From an uncultured Roseibium sp. (GTDB lineage Bacteria > Pseudomonadota > Alphaproteobacteria > Rhizobiales > Stappiaceae), in assembly GCF_947496995.1 (NCBI RefSeq), contig NZ_CANMFD010000001.1:554692-618691 (forward strand): 64,000 nucleotides of DNA, in the 5' to 3' direction. The notes below the pieces were generated by a model that saw nothing but the letters and a program-made list of their open reading frames with translations, was not told the DNA's origin and made no database searches. The translations under genes were made by a program, and so were the position numbers. Below are positions 44,222 through 52,492 of this stretch, piece by piece. Position 1 is the first letter of the stretch, and each line of letters opens with the position of its first letter.

Positions 44222-45075
44222 TTCTGCCCTTTCGGCAGAGACCACGGGAAGAAGATCCGCTGGGTCTGGCTGACGATCTGAAACAGCAGGAGCGACATCG
44301 CAACCAGGATTACCAGACCGGCCCAGGCCTGCGGCAGCTTGAACATGGAAGTCGAGAACTGGATGAAATAGCCGATGCCTTTTTCCGCTGCCACGAATTC
44401 CGACACCACCGCACCGATGACCGCCAGCGTGATCGAGATCTTCATGCCGGAAAAGATGTAGGGGGTCGCATAGGGCAGCCGGATCTGGGTGATCTCCCGG
44501 AAGGACGGTGCGCGCAGCGAGCGCGACAGTTCGATCAGCTCCGGCGGTGTCGCCGCAAGCCCCGTGGTCATGGAGACCACCAGCGGAAAGAAAGAGATCA
44601 TGAAGGTGATGACCACCCGCGGCGCATCGCCCGTGCCGAGCACCACGATGATGATCGGCGCAACGGCAACCACCGGCACGGACTGGATCACCACAAGCAG
44701 CGGATAGAGCGCGCCCGACAACAGCCGGGACTTCGCCAGTCCCACCGCGATCGGCAGGGAGACGACGAAGGAGACCAGATAGCCCAGCAGCGCCACGCGC
44801 AGCGTCGCCCAGATATGTTCCACCCAGCGCCCCGCCGGCACCGCTTCGAAGCCGAACAGGATGCGGGAGGGAGACGGCAGGATGTAGGACGGCACCGCAA
44901 AGATCCGGGTGCCTGCCTCCCATAGAATCAGCAGCAGCAGGAAAGTCATCAGCGGCAGCGCCACCGGCGTGCGCAACAGACGCTCCTTCAGGGGAACGGT
45001 CTTTGCGGACGGCGCTGCCGTCGCCGGCTTGGGTGTCTTTGCGCTGGACGTGTCCGGCGTGTCTGCGACCGTCAT
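44218..45075 (-). CDS. ABC transporter permease (SsuC/TauC/ThiX type)
   Basis: 285 residues from ATG 45075, sharing a base with the ATPase stop. A short hydrophilic Ala/Pro/Thr-rich leader (1-40) is followed by six membrane segments and the EAA-like loop ELIELSRSLRAPSFREITQIRLPYATPYIF. This family imports sulfonates, pyrimidine precursors, nitrate-like or purine ligands, so substrate must come from the adjoining deaminase. Confidence 0.87.
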   Translation of the reverse strand: MTVADTPDTSSAKTPKPATAAPSAKTVPLKERLLRTPVALPLMTFLLLLILWEAGTRIFAVPSYILPSPSRILFGFEAVPAGRWVEHIWATLRVALLGYLVSFVVSLPIAVGLAKSRLLSGALYPLLVVIQSVPVVAVAPIIIVVLGTGDAPRVVITFMISFFPLVVSMTTGLAATPPELIELSRSLRAPSFREITQIRLPYATPYIFSGMKISITLAVIGAVVSEFVAAEKGIGYFIQFSTSMFKLPQAWAGLVILVAMSLLLFQIVSQTQRIFFPWSLPKGQK

Positions 45076-45854
45076 CAGGCAGCTTCCTTTCGGATCAGGA
45101 GCGAACGCAGATGTGCCGCATAGTCCTGCATCTCCGGTGTCCCGAGCGAGGTCTCGTCCCGGGGACGCGATGTCGGCACAGGCAGGTCGGCGATCACTCG
45201 TCCGGGGCGCTCGCTGAGCACCAGCACACGGTCCGCCAGAAGGGCGGCTTCGGGAATGGAATGAGTGATGAACAGCACCGTCTTGGGGCTGGCCTGCCAC
45301 AGGCGCAGAAGCTCGAAACCCATCATGTCGCGAGTCAGGGCGTCCAGTGCGGAAAACGGCTCGTCCATCAGCAGGATGTCCGGGTTGAGGAACAGCGCTC
45401 GGGCAATCCCCACCCGTTGCTGCATGCCGCCGGAAAGTTCGGATGGCAGGCGCTTTTCAAACCCGGCCAGTCCGACCGTTTCGATGATCGCCTGTGCCTG
45501 CGCGCGGTCCTCGGGGGTGACCCGGCCCAGCTTGTGCCTGGCGGGAAACACCACGTTGTCCTCCACATTCGCCCAGGGCAGCAGTGTGGGCTTCTGGAAG
45601 ACGATGCCGACATCGTCGCGCGGCTGCGTCACCGAAAGGCCGAAGACGCTCACGCTGCCTGTAGAGGGTTTCATCAGACCCGCGGTCAGCCGCAGCAAGG
45701 TTGACTTGCCGCATCCCGACGGGCCGAGCACGGCGACGAACTCATGCTGGGCAATGGTGACGGAGACCCCGTCCAGGGCTGTCAGGGAGCCGGTGCCGGT
45801 CAGAAAAGTCTGACCGACACCGGAGAAGTTGATCGCGTTACCTGCAAGCGCCAC
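45075..45854 (-). CDS. ABC transporter ATPase (SsuB/TauB type)
   Basis: 259 residues. Walker A is GPSGCGKST, the Q-loop [10 protein letters not shown], the signature [15 protein letters not shown] and Walker [12 protein letters not shown], with H of FITHSIPEA. It energises the adjacent permease. Operon order is binding protein, ATPase, permease, deaminase, dioxygenase. There are 6 bp between its start and the binding-protein stop. Confidence 0.9.
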   Translation of the reverse strand: MALAGNAINFSGVGQTFLTGTGSLTALDGVSVTIAQHEFVAVLGPSGCGKSTLLRLTAGLMKPSTGSVSVFGLSVTQPRDDVGIVFQKPTLLPWANVEDNVVFPARHKLGRVTPEDRAQAQAIIETVGLAGFEKRLPSELSGGMQQRVGIARALFLNPDILLMDEPFSALDALTRDMMGFELLRLWQASPKTVLFITHSIPEAALLADRVLVLSERPGRVIADLPVPTSRPRDETSLGTPEMQDYAAHLRSLLIRKEAA

Positions 45855-45860
45855 GGGGCG

Positions 45861-46871
45861 TCACTCCGACGCCGGCATGAAGGACCGGTCGACAACGTCC
45901 TCAGGCTGCAGCGAAGCCGGATCGAGGTCCTGGGATGCGGCAACCCGCTCCCATGTGGCCTGCAGACGGTCCGCATCCAGCGCGCCGAGGCCGTAGGTTT
46001 CGGTCACTTCGTTGAAGGCCAGCTTGGAGGCGTCGAGCCAGGAGCCCTTGACGTCTTCCGCCGAAAGCTCCGGCACCATCGCCGCAACGGCGGCTGCCGC
46101 CTTGTCCGGGTTTTCATAGGCGAATTCGAGAGACTTCTTGAATGCGGCGACGAAACGTTTCGCCACCTCCGGACGCTCGCTCAGAAAAGTGTCGCTGGCA
46201 ACGAGCGCTGCGGAATAAAGCTCCAGACCCGCATCGGCCCAGGGAAGGATGACAATTTCCTTGCCGGCTTCCTTGGCCTGACCGGTGTAACGGGACACAT
46301 CCGTCAGCCAGGCGATGATGGCGTCGGACTGGCCGGTCATCAGCAGCGGGCCGAGCGCGCCCGGATCGGATTTGGTCAGGGTGATGTCGTCTTCCGAAAT
46401 CCCGTTGTCGGCGAGCACCAGCGGCAGGAAAACGTTGGAGGAGGTGAAGGGGGAAGTGGCGATCTTCTTGCCCTTGACGTCCTTGATGGATGTGATCCCC
46501 GTGTCGGCCGTCGTGTAGAAAGCGTGCGGACCCATGTTGAAGATGGACATGACTGCGGTCGCCGGAACGCCTTCAGTTGCTCTTGCGGCCATCAGCGCAC
46601 CCAGCCCGGCAGAGCCGATATCGGACGTGCCGGTCGCCAGCTTGGTGATGGCTTCCGACGAACCGCGGCCCGGCTCGATCTTGATCTCCAGGCCTGCTTC
46701 CTGGCAGAAGCCTTCCTGAACGCAGACATAGATCGGTGCCTTGTCGCCGCCCGGCAGCCAGTCGAGCTGATAGGTCACCAGGTCCGCCGCCGAGGCGGTT
46801 CCCGAAGCCGTGACCGCTGCAGCGACCGAAGTCAGGGCAACGCACAAGATTTTCCCGTCAAACATGCGCAT
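45861..46871 (-). CDS. ABC transporter binding protein, NMT1/THI5-like
   Basis: 336 residues from ATG 46871, AAAGGA 7 nt upstream. A signal peptide of about 28 (...ASGTASA) is followed by the SsuA/NMT1-like fold: YQLDWLPGGDKAPIYVCVQEGFCQEAGLEIKI, GRGSSEAITKLATGTSDIG, KDVKGKKIATSPFTSSNV. Members bind nucleobase-like, thiamine-precursor or sulfonate ligands. The co-encoded deaminase suggests an oxopurine or pyrimidine derivative. Confidence 0.85.
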   Translation of the reverse strand: MRMFDGKILCVALTSVAAAVTASGTASAADLVTYQLDWLPGGDKAPIYVCVQEGFCQEAGLEIKIEPGRGSSEAITKLATGTSDIGSAGLGALMAARATEGVPATAVMSIFNMGPHAFYTTADTGITSIKDVKGKKIATSPFTSSNVFLPLVLADNGISEDDITLTKSDPGALGPLLMTGQSDAIIAWLTDVSRYTGQAKEAGKEIVILPWADAGLELYSAALVASDTFLSERPEVAKRFVAAFKKSLEFAYENPDKAAAAVAAMVPELSAEDVKGSWLDASKLAFNEVTETYGLGALDADRLQATWERVAASQDLDPASLQPEDVVDRSFMPASE

Positions 46872-47265
46872 CAGCACATCCTTTCACTGTTGTTTATCTG
46901 GAAAAGGGGCAAGACGCGGGAGCGTGATTTCCGACCGTTCGCCATTGTCATCCCATTGTTCGCAAGGCAGGCTCGGAATGGTCCCCCAAGGCTGCATCGG
47001 CCAACCAACAAAGATGAGCAATGTCAAAGCCGAAGGCTCTACCGCTTCTACTCGCCTCCACGGAAGATCAAGGCAGTGTTCTTGTCAAGAAGACCGCAAG
47101 GTGATTGCAATTGATTGCGGTGGCTTCGCTTAATATTTCCGCGAATGCCTCAATTTTCGCCAGACGATTGATCAAATTCTGTCCAGCAAGACTGAACGTT
47201 CCGGCGCACTTGCAAGGCGAAAACGGGCATGATCCCCTCTGCCGCAAAGCATACGGGAGACAGGC
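46872..47265. other. Divergent promoter region of the oxopurine locus
   Basis: 394 bp between the outward-facing binding-protein and deaminase genes. No gene is seen. I looked for a purine riboswitch and found neither the conserved loops nor the three-way-junction sequence on either strand. GATTGCAATTGATTGCGG (about 47102-47119) contains a direct GATTGC repeat that may be regulatory. Confidence 0.45.
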
Positions 47266-47754
47266 GTGAACGTTACACGGGAAGACAGGGACATCGCGCT
47301 GCTGCGCAGGGCATTCGAGATTGCCGCCAGTGCCAGGGAAACCGGCGACCATCCGTTCGGCTGCCTTCTGGCCGGACCGGACGGAGAGATCCTGATGGAG
47401 CAGGGCAACGGCTATACCGCCGAGGGACAGGACATGACAGCCCATGCCGAACGCCTGCTCGCCACCCGCGCCAGCAAGCAATGGCGGCCGGATTTTCTCG
47501 CCGGCTGCACCATGTACACCTCGGCCGAGCCCTGTGCCATGTGCTCGGGTGCTGTCTACTGGTCCGGCATCGGCCGTGTCGTCTTTGGTCAGACGGAAAA
47601 ATCGCTGAAGGAACAGACCGGCGATCACGACGAAAACCCGACGCTGGACCTTCCCTGCCGCACGGTGTTCGCCGCGGGCCAGAGGCAGGTCGAGGTGGTC
47701 GGCCCGCTTCTGGAGGACGAGGCCGCGCAGCTTCAGGCGGACTTCTGGTCTTAG
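47266..47754 (+). CDS. Nucleoside/nucleobase deaminase (CDA/dCMP-deaminase family)
   Basis: 162 residues from GTG 47266 after GGGAGACAGGC. The zinc site is HAE (TAHAERLL, with catalytic Glu) plus PCAMC (AEPCAMCSGAVYWSGI), and DHPFGCLLAGPDGEIL is the N-terminal strand pair. It resembles TadA/guanine-deaminase-like small deaminases, though the substrate loop differs from TadA. It is divergent from an oxopurine importer and deaminase, so a free nucleobase is the likely substrate. Confidence 0.83.
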   Translation: MNVTREDRDIALLRRAFEIAASARETGDHPFGCLLAGPDGEILMEQGNGYTAEGQDMTAHAERLLATRASKQWRPDFLAGCTMYTSAEPCAMCSGAVYWSGIGRVVFGQTEKSLKEQTGDHDENPTLDLPCRTVFAAGQRQVEVVGPLLEDEAAQLQADFWS

Positions 47755-47767
47755 GCCGTCCTGCAAA

Positions 47768-47807
47768 CGGAACGGCCGGGCAACTTGCGTGGCCCGGCCG
47801 TGTTCCG
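47768..47807 (+). terminator. Hairpin after the deaminase gene
   Basis: CGGAACGGCCGGG and CCCGGCCGTGTTCCG pair with one bulge around an 11-nt loop, between convergent genes. It lacks a U-tract, so termination efficiency is uncertain. Confidence 0.6.
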
Positions 47808-47841
47808 TTGGTTGTGAAGGTGTTGCAGGTCGGGCGGAGGA

Positions 47842-48591
47842 TCAGACCTGTGCGTAGCCGCCGTCGACGAAGATCTCGCTGCCGGTCATGTAGCTGCTGT
47901 CGTCGGACGCCAGGAAGGCCGCGACGGCTGCCGTCTCCGACGGATTGCCCATCCTGCCGAGCGGTGTCTGCTCGTTGAAGTTGGCGACAATCTGGTCCGT
48001 CGCTCCGGTCTGGTCGAACAGGTCCTTGACGCCTTGCGTCTCCGTTGCGCCGGGAGAAAGCACGTTCACGCGGATACCCGTCCCCTTCAGGTCCAGGGAC
48101 CAACTGCGGGCGAAGTTGCGGACGGCTGCCTTCGAGGCGCTGTAGATGCTCATGGCGGCGGTTCCCGTCACGCCGACGGTCGATCCGGTCAGGATGATCG
48201 ATGCACCGCGATTGAGAAGCGGCAGCGCCTTTTTAACGGTGAACAGCGTGCCCTTGACGTTGATGTCGAAGGTCCTGTCAAAATGCTCCGGCGTGATGTC
48301 ACCCAGGGCGGCGAATTCGCCGATGCCCGCATTGGCGACCAGAACGTCTATGCTGCCCTTGTCGGTTTTCACCGTCGCAAACAGACGGTCGAGATCTTCA
48401 AGTCTGGTCGTGTCGCCCTGAACGGCCCGTGCATTTGCGCCCAGCTCTTTCAGGGCCGCGTCAAGGGCGTCCTGACGGCGGCCGAAGATGTAGACCTGCG
48501 CGCCGTCTGCGATAAAGCGCCTTGCCATTTCCAGGCCGATACCGCTGGCACCGCCGGTGATGACTGCTGTTTTTCCTTCCAGTTTGCCCAT
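47842..48591 (-). CDS. SDR-family oxidoreductase
   Basis: 249 residues. TGGASGIG (NAD site), NAGIG (in VANAGIG), catalytic Ser in ILTGSTVG and YSASK (Y-x3-K); C-terminal GSEIFVDGGYAQV. AGGAGAG lies upstream of ATG 48591. It is divergent from an HxlR regulator with an 85-bp shared promoter, a pairing common for quinone/aldehyde-stress genes. Probably induced when the regulator senses its ligand; substrate unknown. Confidence 0.86.
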   Translation of the reverse strand: MGKLEGKTAVITGGASGIGLEMARRFIADGAQVYIFGRRQDALDAALKELGANARAVQGDTTRLEDLDRLFATVKTDKGSIDVLVANAGIGEFAALGDITPEHFDRTFDINVKGTLFTVKKALPLLNRGASIILTGSTVGVTGTAAMSIYSASKAAVRNFARSWSLDLKGTGIRVNVLSPGATETQGVKDLFDQTGATDQIVANFNEQTPLGRMGNPSETAAVAAFLASDDSSYMTGSEIFVDGGYAQV

Positions 48592-48676
48592 TGGAACTCT
48601 CCTTTGTTTGGGGTCAAACTGAAGCTAAGATGTGATTTCCTTTCCACAAGTATGCACCTTTTGGTAAGTAGGCAGA

Positions 48677-49048
48677 ATGAGCACCGAACCTGAAAAATCC
48701 TTTCCGTTTATCTGTGGCCTCGACGCAGCCTTGCGCGTGATCGGCGGCAAGTGGAAGCCGCTGGTTCTCTATTTTCTCCGCAAGGGACCCATGCGCTACG
48801 GCGAACTCCGGCGCTCCGTGCGCGGCGTCAGCGACAAGGTGCTGATCCAGCAGCTCAAGGAACTCGAAGCGCACGGAATAATTCTGCGCACCGACTACGG
48901 GGAAGTCCCGCCCCGGGTCGACTACACCCTGACCCCACTCGGCTGCAGCCTGGCCGATACACTGACATCCCTGTGCGTCTGGGGCGAGAAAAACGCCGCA
49001 ACGATCGCCGCCGCACTCGCTGAGCGGGAGAAGGAGAGTGTGGGGTAG
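48677..49048 (+). CDS. HxlR-family transcriptional regulator
   Basis: 123 residues. C14 at the N-terminus (FICGLDAALRVIGGKWKPLVLYFL) is the family's usual redox-reactive Cys position. RYGELRRSVRGVSDKVLIQQLKELEAHGII is the winged helix, followed by YTLTPLG. It very likely controls the divergent SDR gene. TGCACCTTTTGGTAAGTAGGC in the gap is a possible half-site. Confidence 0.88.
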   Translation: MSTEPEKSFPFICGLDAALRVIGGKWKPLVLYFLRKGPMRYGELRRSVRGVSDKVLIQQLKELEAHGIILRTDYGEVPPRVDYTLTPLGCSLADTLTSLCVWGEKNAATIAAALAEREKESVG

Positions 49049-49330
49049 AGTGATTTCCTGGAAGGGTGTTCCTTCGCATCCTGCCGCAGACCTGTTTTTC
49101 CGGTTGGGTCCATGATGCCGTCTCCGGATGTTTTCGCTTATCCTGTTATCTGAAGTCGGGATATTTTCAGCGAGCGTTGAACGCTCCTTCAATGGCGGCA
49201 GCCTATGCCGCCCGTGCGCGGCGGCCTTGCGATTTTCTCTCCGGTTACCAAAAAGTCAGTACTTGAAGAAAGGTTACCTGCGACGACATTGTTCCCCATC
49301 AGAACCGATCGAAGCGTTTCGGAGGGTGAC

Positions 49331-49975
49331 ATGAAAATAGGGACACTCGGAGCTGGCCTCGTTGCACAGTCCTTTGCGCTCAAGGCCATGGCCGCCGGCC
49401 ATGAAATCGTCTTCAGCAACCGGCGTGGTCCGGAGACTCTGACTGGTCTGGTCGGGGAATTCGGCCCGCAAGCCCACGCGGCCACTCTTGAAGAGGCGGC
49501 CCGCCAGGAAATCGTGCTGCTCGCGGTTCCCTGGGCAAATGTTGAGGACACCTTGAACAGTCTTCCCGCATGGCATGGTCAGATCCTGATCGATGCGACC
49601 AATGCGCTGACGGAGGGTGGCGCAGAGGATTTCGGCCAGGACAGTTCCAGCGAAATGATCGCGCGGCTTGCACCGGGCGCGCGTGTGGTCAAGGCGATGA
49701 ATGCGATGTTCATGGAGAATTTCAGGAAGGACCCGGTGATCGGGGATCTCCGCAGAGCAATGTTCATTTCCGGCAACGACCGTTCGGCCGCGTCGGACGT
49801 CGCCGACCTTTTCGAAGACCTCGGCTTCGCGCCGGTCCTTCTCGGCTCCCTTGCCAGGGGCGGCAGGATGCAGGCGGTCGGTGCGACCCTGGCAGGGCAC
49901 GACCTTTTCCTTCCCTGGCCGGCACCGAGATCCTTCCCCGCTTTCAACGGTGAGCCGGCCGAAGAAACGGCATGA
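49331..49975 (+). CDS. NADPH-dependent F420 reductase-type oxidoreductase
   Basis: 214 residues from ATG 49331, GGAGGGTGAC immediately upstream. The Rossmann motif is GTLGAGLVAQSFALKAMAAGHEIVFSNRRGP, where NRR suggests NADP(H). VLLAVPWANVEDTL and IDATNALTEG follow the family pattern of F420-dependent NADP oxidoreductase domains, with a C-terminal helical part. Proteobacteria rarely make F420, so a different hydride partner is likely. Monocistronic. Confidence 0.8.
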   Translation: MKIGTLGAGLVAQSFALKAMAAGHEIVFSNRRGPETLTGLVGEFGPQAHAATLEEAARQEIVLLAVPWANVEDTLNSLPAWHGQILIDATNALTEGGAEDFGQDSSSEMIARLAPGARVVKAMNAMFMENFRKDPVIGDLRRAMFISGNDRSAASDVADLFEDLGFAPVLLGSLARGGRMQAVGATLAGHDLFLPWPAPRSFPAFNGEPAEETA

Positions 49976-50355
49976 CGTCCGGAGCGGCTTCAAGATATCC
50001 TTGCCATGGCTATCGACCGGCGAAATCATGAACCGGTGACCGGGTGGGCAATCTGCCGACCGGCGGTTGGCGGGAAGTTCACTGACAGGAAGGGAGCGTT
50101 CCCCTGCGGGCACGGCACGCCGCCAGACAATTTCGACAGTCAGCGAGCTAAGATATTCAGACCTTCCCAGGCGCTGTTTCCGCAGGGTTTCGATATTTAA
50201 CCCGACGTTAAATACTGAACGGACACCATGCGTCAGGAACCACCTTCCCTTGTCCTCTCTTCCCTGATTTTATCCAACTCATTGATATTGCTCATATGCT
50301 CAGATCCAGATTCGACAGTTTCTCCCCGAAACACGCTACAGTCCAGGTGAATGCC
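49976..50355. other. Spacer upstream of the receptor channel
   Basis: 380 bp with no gene that I would defend. An AT-rich dyad (ATTTAACCCGACGTTAAAT, 50197-50215) is a candidate regulatory site about 140 bp before the channel gene. Confidence 0.45.
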
Positions 50356-51432
50356 ATGTTGCGAATTCTCGCTGCGTTTCTTGCGCTCGTCTGTTTTTCG
50401 TCAATATCGGCAGCACAGGACACTACGGAAGAAAATCCGAAACTGCTGGTCGGCATTTATGAAAGCCCTCCCTTCGTCATGGTGGACGGGGACGATATTT
50501 CGGGCATGGCGGTTGACCTCTGGGAATTCATCGCCGGCGAGATCGGAGTCGAATACGATTACAAGTCCTTCGATACGGTCACGCAACTGGTCGACGCGGT
50601 TGCGTCTGAGCAGATCGACCTTGCCGTCACCAATCTGACCATCACCGAGAAGCGCGCGGGCCGTTTTGACTTTACCCAGCCCTGGTTCGACGCAGGCTTG
50701 CGCGTCATGGTTAGCGAGACACCTCATGTCGGCTTTTCGGGGCTGATCGAAGGCCTCAGGGATGCGGGTTATCTCAAGCCTTATGCCTGGCTCGCGTTCA
50801 TCATCGTTGTCTCGACCCTGGGCATGACCCTTTTCGACCGGAAATTCGACAAGGGGTTTCCGCAGAAATGGACCGATGGCGTTGCCGAAAGCTTTTATTC
50901 GGTCATGTCGGTCGTCACCTCGGGAAAGGCCCCGTCACGGAAGAACCTGTTCGGCTGGGTTGGCCGCATCTGGCAGGCGCTGTGGCTCATTTGCGGGATA
51001 GCTGTGATGGCCTACGTCACCTCTTCGGTCACGAGTGTCATGACAAGTCTGTCGCTGACCGGAACCATCAACGGCGTCTCCGATCTTGCCGGGAGAACGG
51101 TTGCTGTCGCCGAGGGCAGCAGCGCGGAAGAATTCGCGCACGATTCGATCATCAACTCGATTTCCACCCGCAACATCAAGGCGTCCGTTGAAGCCCTGGA
51201 AAACGGCTGGGTGGAAGCCATCATCGGTGATGCCCCTGTCCTGGAGTATTACCTGCACAGGAATCCTCAGGCAGAGCTCAAGGTGGTCGGTCCGATTTTT
51301 CAACCGGAGAAATACGGCTTCGGTCTTCCCCATGGCAGCCCCCTCAGACGGGAGATGACGATAGAGGTCGTGGGGGCTCATGAAAATGGCGTGATCGACG
51401 ATCTTCGCACGCAGTATTTCGGCGACAACTGA
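50356..51432 (+). CDS. Prokaryotic ionotropic glutamate-receptor-like channel (GluR0 type)
   Basis: 358 residues. Signal peptide (1-20), S1 ligand-binding half (about 25-125), TM1 (143-160), pore loop (178-196), TM2 (203-224), then S2 half (235-358): a type-II periplasmic binding fold split by a two-helix pore, as in GluR0. R100 in TITEKR is the amino-acid carboxylate ligand, and D292 in GDAPVLEYY fits the amine-binding Asp. The filter position reads VTSGKAPS (187-194) rather than TVGYGD, so K+ selectivity is not expected. AGGTGA precedes the ATG. Confidence 0.82.
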   Translation: MLRILAAFLALVCFSSISAAQDTTEENPKLLVGIYESPPFVMVDGDDISGMAVDLWEFIAGEIGVEYDYKSFDTVTQLVDAVASEQIDLAVTNLTITEKRAGRFDFTQPWFDAGLRVMVSETPHVGFSGLIEGLRDAGYLKPYAWLAFIIVVSTLGMTLFDRKFDKGFPQKWTDGVAESFYSVMSVVTSGKAPSRKNLFGWVGRIWQALWLICGIAVMAYVTSSVTSVMTSLSLTGTINGVSDLAGRTVAVAEGSSAEEFAHDSIINSISTRNIKASVEALENGWVEAIIGDAPVLEYYLHRNPQAELKVVGPIFQPEKYGFGLPHGSPLRREMTIEVVGAHENGVIDDLRTQYFGDN

Positions 51433-51616
51433 GTTTTCAACGCGGCTGGATCTCTCTTCGGTCAGTCATAGCGCCGGAGCACGAAGGACCCGTCGCAAGG
51501 AAACGCAGAACCTCCGCCGGCCGCGCACTCGGCTTTCTCATGGTGGTTCCGTTTCCCGGTGACGGTGACTTGCCACCTTTAGTGCCTGTCCTGGCGATGT
51601 TCCGCCGAGGTCTTGC

Positions 51617-52492
51617 GTGCACAGGGTGTTGGAACAATACTCGCTGCAGCCATTCCATTCAGGAGCCTCAGCCATTTACGAGCAGGATTTTTCCAAGGAC
51701 GTTCAGATCAGGACGTTTCGGACGCTTTTTATTTCCGATATTCATTTGGGCACGCGCGGGTGTCAGGCCGAGCTGCTTCTTGACTTTTTGGGACATCACC
51801 AGGCCGAGACGATCTATCTTGTCGGCGACATCATCGACGGCTGGCGGCTCAGGAAGAAGAGATACTGGCCGGCCTCTCACCAGGCGGTCATGAACCTTCT
51901 GCTGGAGCGTGGCCATCACGGCACGACCATTGTCTATCTGCCCGGCAACCACGATGAATTTCTCAGGAAATCATGCAGGGTCCGTTTTGGCTGTGTGGAG
52001 TTCGCCGACGATATCGAACACGTCACGGCGGACGGCCGCCGCTATCTGGTCATCCATGGGGACCAGTATGACGTGGTTATCCAGAAGGCAAAATGGCTGG
52101 CCTATCTGGGCGACCGCTTTTACGTCACGGCTCTGGCGATGAACACCTGGCTCAACATCGCCCGGCGCAAGCTGGGGCTGAACTACTGGTCGCTCGGGGC
52201 TTTTGCAAAACGGCACGTCAAGCAGTTCGTCAATATCATCGGGCAGTTCGAAAACACCGTCGCCAGCGACATCAGGCAACGGAAACTTGATGGCGTCATC
52301 TGCGGTCATATCCATCACGCCACCAGTCGCGACATGAATGGCCTGCACTATCTCAACACGGGGGACTGGGTGGAAAGCTGCACCGCCATCGGCGAACGGT
52401 TTGACGGCACGATGGAGATCGTCAGATGGTCCGGGGCCGAACAGACCACGCCAAGGGCGGACCATGACAGAGAGCCTGTAATTGCCGCATGA
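51617..52492 (+). CDS. plcP: PlcP-like metallophosphoesterase (phospholipase C of lipid remodelling)
   Basis: 291 residues from GTG 51617, GAGG upstream. Calcineurin-like metal motifs: DIHLG, GDIIDGW, GNHDE, VIHGDQYD and GHIHHA. Automatic annotation would usually be UDP-2,3-diacylglucosamine diphosphatase (LpxH-like). An adjoining, 4-bp-overlapping glycosyltransferase is the hallmark of PlcP, the Mn-dependent phospholipase C that strips head groups from phospholipids under phosphate starvation in marine alphaproteobacteria. LpxH is the alternative. No clear Pho box was found. Confidence 0.72.
   Translation: MHRVLEQYSLQPFHSGASAIYEQDFSKDVQIRTFRTLFISDIHLGTRGCQAELLLDFLGHHQAETIYLVGDIIDGWRLRKKRYWPASHQAVMNLLLERGHHGTTIVYLPGNHDEFLRKSCRVRFGCVEFADDIEHVTADGRRYLVIHGDQYDVVIQKAKWLAYLGDRFYVTALAMNTWLNIARRKLGLNYWSLGAFAKRHVKQFVNIIGQFENTVASDIRQRKLDGVICGHIHHATSRDMNGLHYLNTGDWVESCTAIGERFDGTMEIVRWSGAEQTTPRADHDREPVIAA

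Noticed and set aside
42818-44923. Extended 701-codon start for the deaminase
   Set aside because: The added N-terminus reads through the permease gene in another frame; ATG 44221 overlaps the permease stop and begins the amidohydrolase fold.
46872-47265. Purine riboswitch upstream of the deaminase or importer
   Set aside because: A GCTCTACC string resembles part of the junction, but the paired loops and the rest of the core are absent.
51433-51616. Pho box upstream of plcP
   Set aside because: A single AGTCATA-like half-site near 51465 without a partner 11 bp away.
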